This document shows, one piece after another, positions 62,239 to 64,000 of a stretch of 64,000 nucleotides of DNA. How positions within the stretch are numbered: position 1 is the first letter of the stretch; each line of letters begins with the position of its first letter. The position numbers and the translations under genes were made by a program. The notes beneath the pieces were generated by a model. It was not told the DNA's origin and did not search any database. It saw only the letters and a list, made by a program, of their open reading frames with translations. The stretch is from NCBI RefSeq assembly GCF_001411805.1, contig NZ_CP007214.1:124001-188000 (forward strand), read 5' to 3'. The stretch is from Burkholderia plantarii (GTDB lineage: Bacteria; Pseudomonadota; Gammaproteobacteria; Burkholderiales; Burkholderiaceae).

Positions 62239-64000
62239 CTACTCGCCGCGACCCGCGGCGAGCCGCGCATGGTACTTCGCGCTTTCCTGGCGCATGCGCT
62301 GCTGCTCCGCATTGACGTAGATGGTGGTGGTCTGCAGCGAGCCATGGCCCAGCACCTGTTGCAGGACCTCGATCGCCATGCCGGCCGCGACCGACTGCGT
62401 CCCGAACGTGTGCCGAAACGCGTGCGGCGAGGTGGCCGCCAGTTGCCGGCGAGCGGACTCGTCGAGATCCGGCAGCTGCTCGAGCAGGCGCTCGAGCGCG
62501 CGCGTCACCACCCGACGTGCCGCGCGCGGCGTGTAGCCGGCCACACGCGTCACCTGGCCGGTGTCCGTCACCCCAAATTTATCCCGACTGGCGGGGGTGG
62601 GCGGCACCACGGTCGGCGCCACCAGCGGCACGCCGTCGGCATTGCCGCCAGGCGCATCCAGATCCAGGCCACGATCCTGCCAGTGCTCGCGCAAGGCCTC
62701 CACGGCGTCCTCGGTCAGCGGCACGATGCGCTCTTTGTTGCCCTTGCCGACCAGGCGCAGCATCCAGGTCGCCGGAATCTCGTCCTCGGCCGGCCACCAC
62801 TGCAGCCCGCCTCGCTCCGCCGTCACGGCTTCCTCAATGCGCAGGCCGGCATCGCCCATCAGCAGCACCAGGGCCCGAGCCACGCGCCAGTCCGGCCCCT
62901 GCGGGCCGAATCCTTCGGAGCGATCGGCGAGCTCCGCGCGCACCCGGCTCCACACGTCGATTGGCAGCGCCCGCTGCACCTGCAGCTTAGTCGCCCGCTT
63001 GACCGGCTTCGGGTCGGTCACGGCCACCCACGGGTTGCCGGCCAGGTAGCGGACCTTCACCAGCCAGTCGAACGCCGCGCGCAGCGTGCGCACCGCGTAG
63101 CGCTGGCTGTCGAGCGACAGCGGCGTCAGCGCGAATGGTCGCCAGCGGCCCGAGGCACGCGAGGCCGGCGGCCCGCGGAACGCCTCCGACGGGTTCGCCA
63201 AGAAAGCCTTGTAGGCCTCGCAGTCGTCGACGAGGATCGAGGACATCGGGCGGCCGCGCTCGAGCACGCACCACAGCACGAAGCGCTCAAGTTCGCGCCA
63301 GTAGGCGCGCTGAGTGGCCACCTGCCCATCGTAGCGGTGCAGGTAGGCGAACACCGCGTCCAGATCGTGCGCGGCCGAGATGTAGGGAAACGCCGGCGCG
63401 CGGTTCGCGCCGCGGGCGCCGGCGAGCTCGTGCGGCACCACCAGGCGGTGGATCGGCACCAGCTGGTCCCGACGCAGCGCGACGCGCGTCTCGGGTGCGG
63501 CCAGCAGCGGATCAACCCCATCGACGTCGGCATCCACCGTCTGGCCGATCGTCTCGGCGTGGCGGCGCAGCCAGGCCACCACGGTGCGGGCTCGGCCGAC
63601 GCCGATGCGCGGCACCGAGCGCCACCAAGCTCCGCCTCGGCGGTTGCAGTACGCGACGAGCTCGCCGACCGTACGCACGTCGACCTCGGCCAGACGCTGC
63701 GCAACCAGCGGCCGGAACCAGCGCGCGACGGCGTGAGCCGCCGCTGGCGCGGCCTTGGCCCAACTGCCGGCCGCCAGCTCGATCATCTGCAGCGACACGG
63801 GGGTCAGGCGCGGCTCACCGTACTTGCGAATGGACGCCTGCAGATGCTCGACCAGAACGGGCGAGCCCTCGCGCAGCGCGATCGACACCAGGTCGTCGCG
63901 CATGGTGCGCAGCAGGCGCTCGACGTCCAGCACATCGTGCTCCTCCGGGTCGAAGTACAGCCGTGCGATGGTGGCGATCGGCAACCCTTTGACACGCGCG
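62239..64000 (-). CDS. Tyrosine recombinase/integrase, 5' end outside window
   Basis: About 586 codons in the window, open to the right edge (reading upstream as ARVKGLPIATIARLYF), so the start is beyond 64000. The C-terminal catalytic domain has Arg (GDAGLRIEEAVTAE), Lys (LVGKGNKERIVPL), HxxR (SPHAFRHTFGTQSV), and GHGSLQTTTIYVNAEQ with the nucleophilic Tyr. A long N-terminal region (about 250 residues, including VAYCNRRGGAWWRSVP and an SAM-like core-binding part at 210-300) is of the type used by large mobile elements and plasmids. It may have delivered the defence block. Confidence 0.9.
   Translation of the reverse strand, partial: ARVKGLPIATIARLYFDPEEHDVLDVERLLRTMRDDLVSIALREGSPVLVEHLQASIRKYGEPRLTPVSLQMIELAAGSWAKAAPAAAHAVARWFRPLVAQRLAEVDVRTVGELVAYCNRRGGAWWRSVPRIGVGRARTVVAWLRRHAETIGQTVDADVDGVDPLLAAPETRVALRRDQLVPIHRLVVPHELAGARGANRAPAFPYISAAHDLDAVFAYLHRYDGQVATQRAYWRELERFVLWCVLERGRPMSSILVDDCEAYKAFLANPSEAFRGPPASRASGRWRPFALTPLSLDSQRYAVRTLRAAFDWLVKVRYLAGNPWVAVTDPKPVKRATKLQVQRALPIDVWSRVRAELADRSEGFGPQGPDWRVARALVLLMGDAGLRIEEAVTAERGGLQWWPAEDEIPATWMLRLVGKGNKERIVPLTEDAVEALREHWQDRGLDLDAPGGNADGVPLVAPTVVPPTPASRDKFGVTDTGQVTRVAGYTPRAARRVVTRALERLLEQLPDLDESARRQLAATSPHAFRHTFGTQSVAAGMAIEVLQQVLGHGSLQTTTIYVNAEQQRMRQESAKYHARLAAGRGE

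Noticed and set aside
1..64000. CRISPR array, tRNA or rRNA genes
   Set aside because: No regularly spaced repeats, tRNA T-loop or rRNA signature was seen while reading both strands; a covariance search could still find a divergent tRNA.

Overview
The window is about 64 kb of high-GC DNA that looks like Burkholderia sensu lato (Burkholderia/Paraburkholderia/Caballeronia). The reasons are the porins with a short MKK signal peptide followed by QSSVTLYG, the FCD-GntR, Rieske and CaiB catabolic gene style, and the mix of IS families (IS3, IS5, IS6, IS21, IS30, IS66, ISKra4). It reads as a mobile, accessory part of a chromosome, secondary replicon or megaplasmid. I saw no rRNA, tRNA, CRISPR array or replication origin.

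Layout. 1-1.7 kb holds two oxidoreductase genes, the first cut by the window edge. 1.8-3 kb is an IS3 remnant cut by an IS6-family element. 3.2-8.5 kb is a sensory/signalling block: a chemotaxis receptor, a LuxR-type regulator whose receiver domain has lost its phosphorylation site, an EAL-HDOD protein and an HTH-GAF protein. 8.6-11.8 kb is a complete IS21 joined to an ISKra4 remnant. 12.3-16.4 kb is a stress/envelope block: manganese catalase, SDR oxidoreductase, PIG-L deacetylase and a family 2 glycosyltransferase. 16.7-27.2 kb is bounded by two inverted 1,444-bp IS30 copies that share the same disabling mutations. Inside lie a nested pile of IS elements and two oxygenase-type genes (MpaB-like, PDR-like reductase). 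One of the nested elements is an IS66 element that carries an acetyltransferase gene within its own ends and has a perfect 8-bp target duplication.

27.2-44.5 kb is a catabolic region for an aromatic or ring-containing acid. One minus-strand run is LuxR regulator, VanA-like Rieske oxygenase, alcohol dehydrogenase, aldehyde dehydrogenase, MFS transporter and porin. A second is Rieske oxygenase, PDR reductase, CaiB CoA-transferase, thiolase-like protein, DUF35 zinc-ribbon protein and GntR regulator. A porin gene (single nonsense codon) and an MFS gene (truncated and frameshifted) are broken copies of functions present elsewhere in the region. TTGGT-n3-(A/G)CCA-like sites lie in two or three of the promoter regions and fit a GntR-FCD regulator.

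44.6-48.3 kb is a TldD-DUF2891 fragment cut by IS6-type elements, one of them an internally deleted 364-bp derivative with both ends. 48.7-64 kb looks like a defence island next to a tyrosine recombinase. It holds a 1,273-aa STAND NTPase with an N-terminal Mrr-like nuclease head (Avs-like), a small four-cysteine zinc protein overlapping its start, and a 1,063-aa protein with an N-terminal PD-(D/E)xK-like domain that I do not recognise. It also holds an orphan XRE regulator with a palindromic promoter, an AAA+ ATPase/subtilase pair matching the IetAS type, and a single-pass membrane protein. The 48.7-56.3 kb gene set is the best candidate here for an incompletely described system; the IS66 passenger gene is the second.
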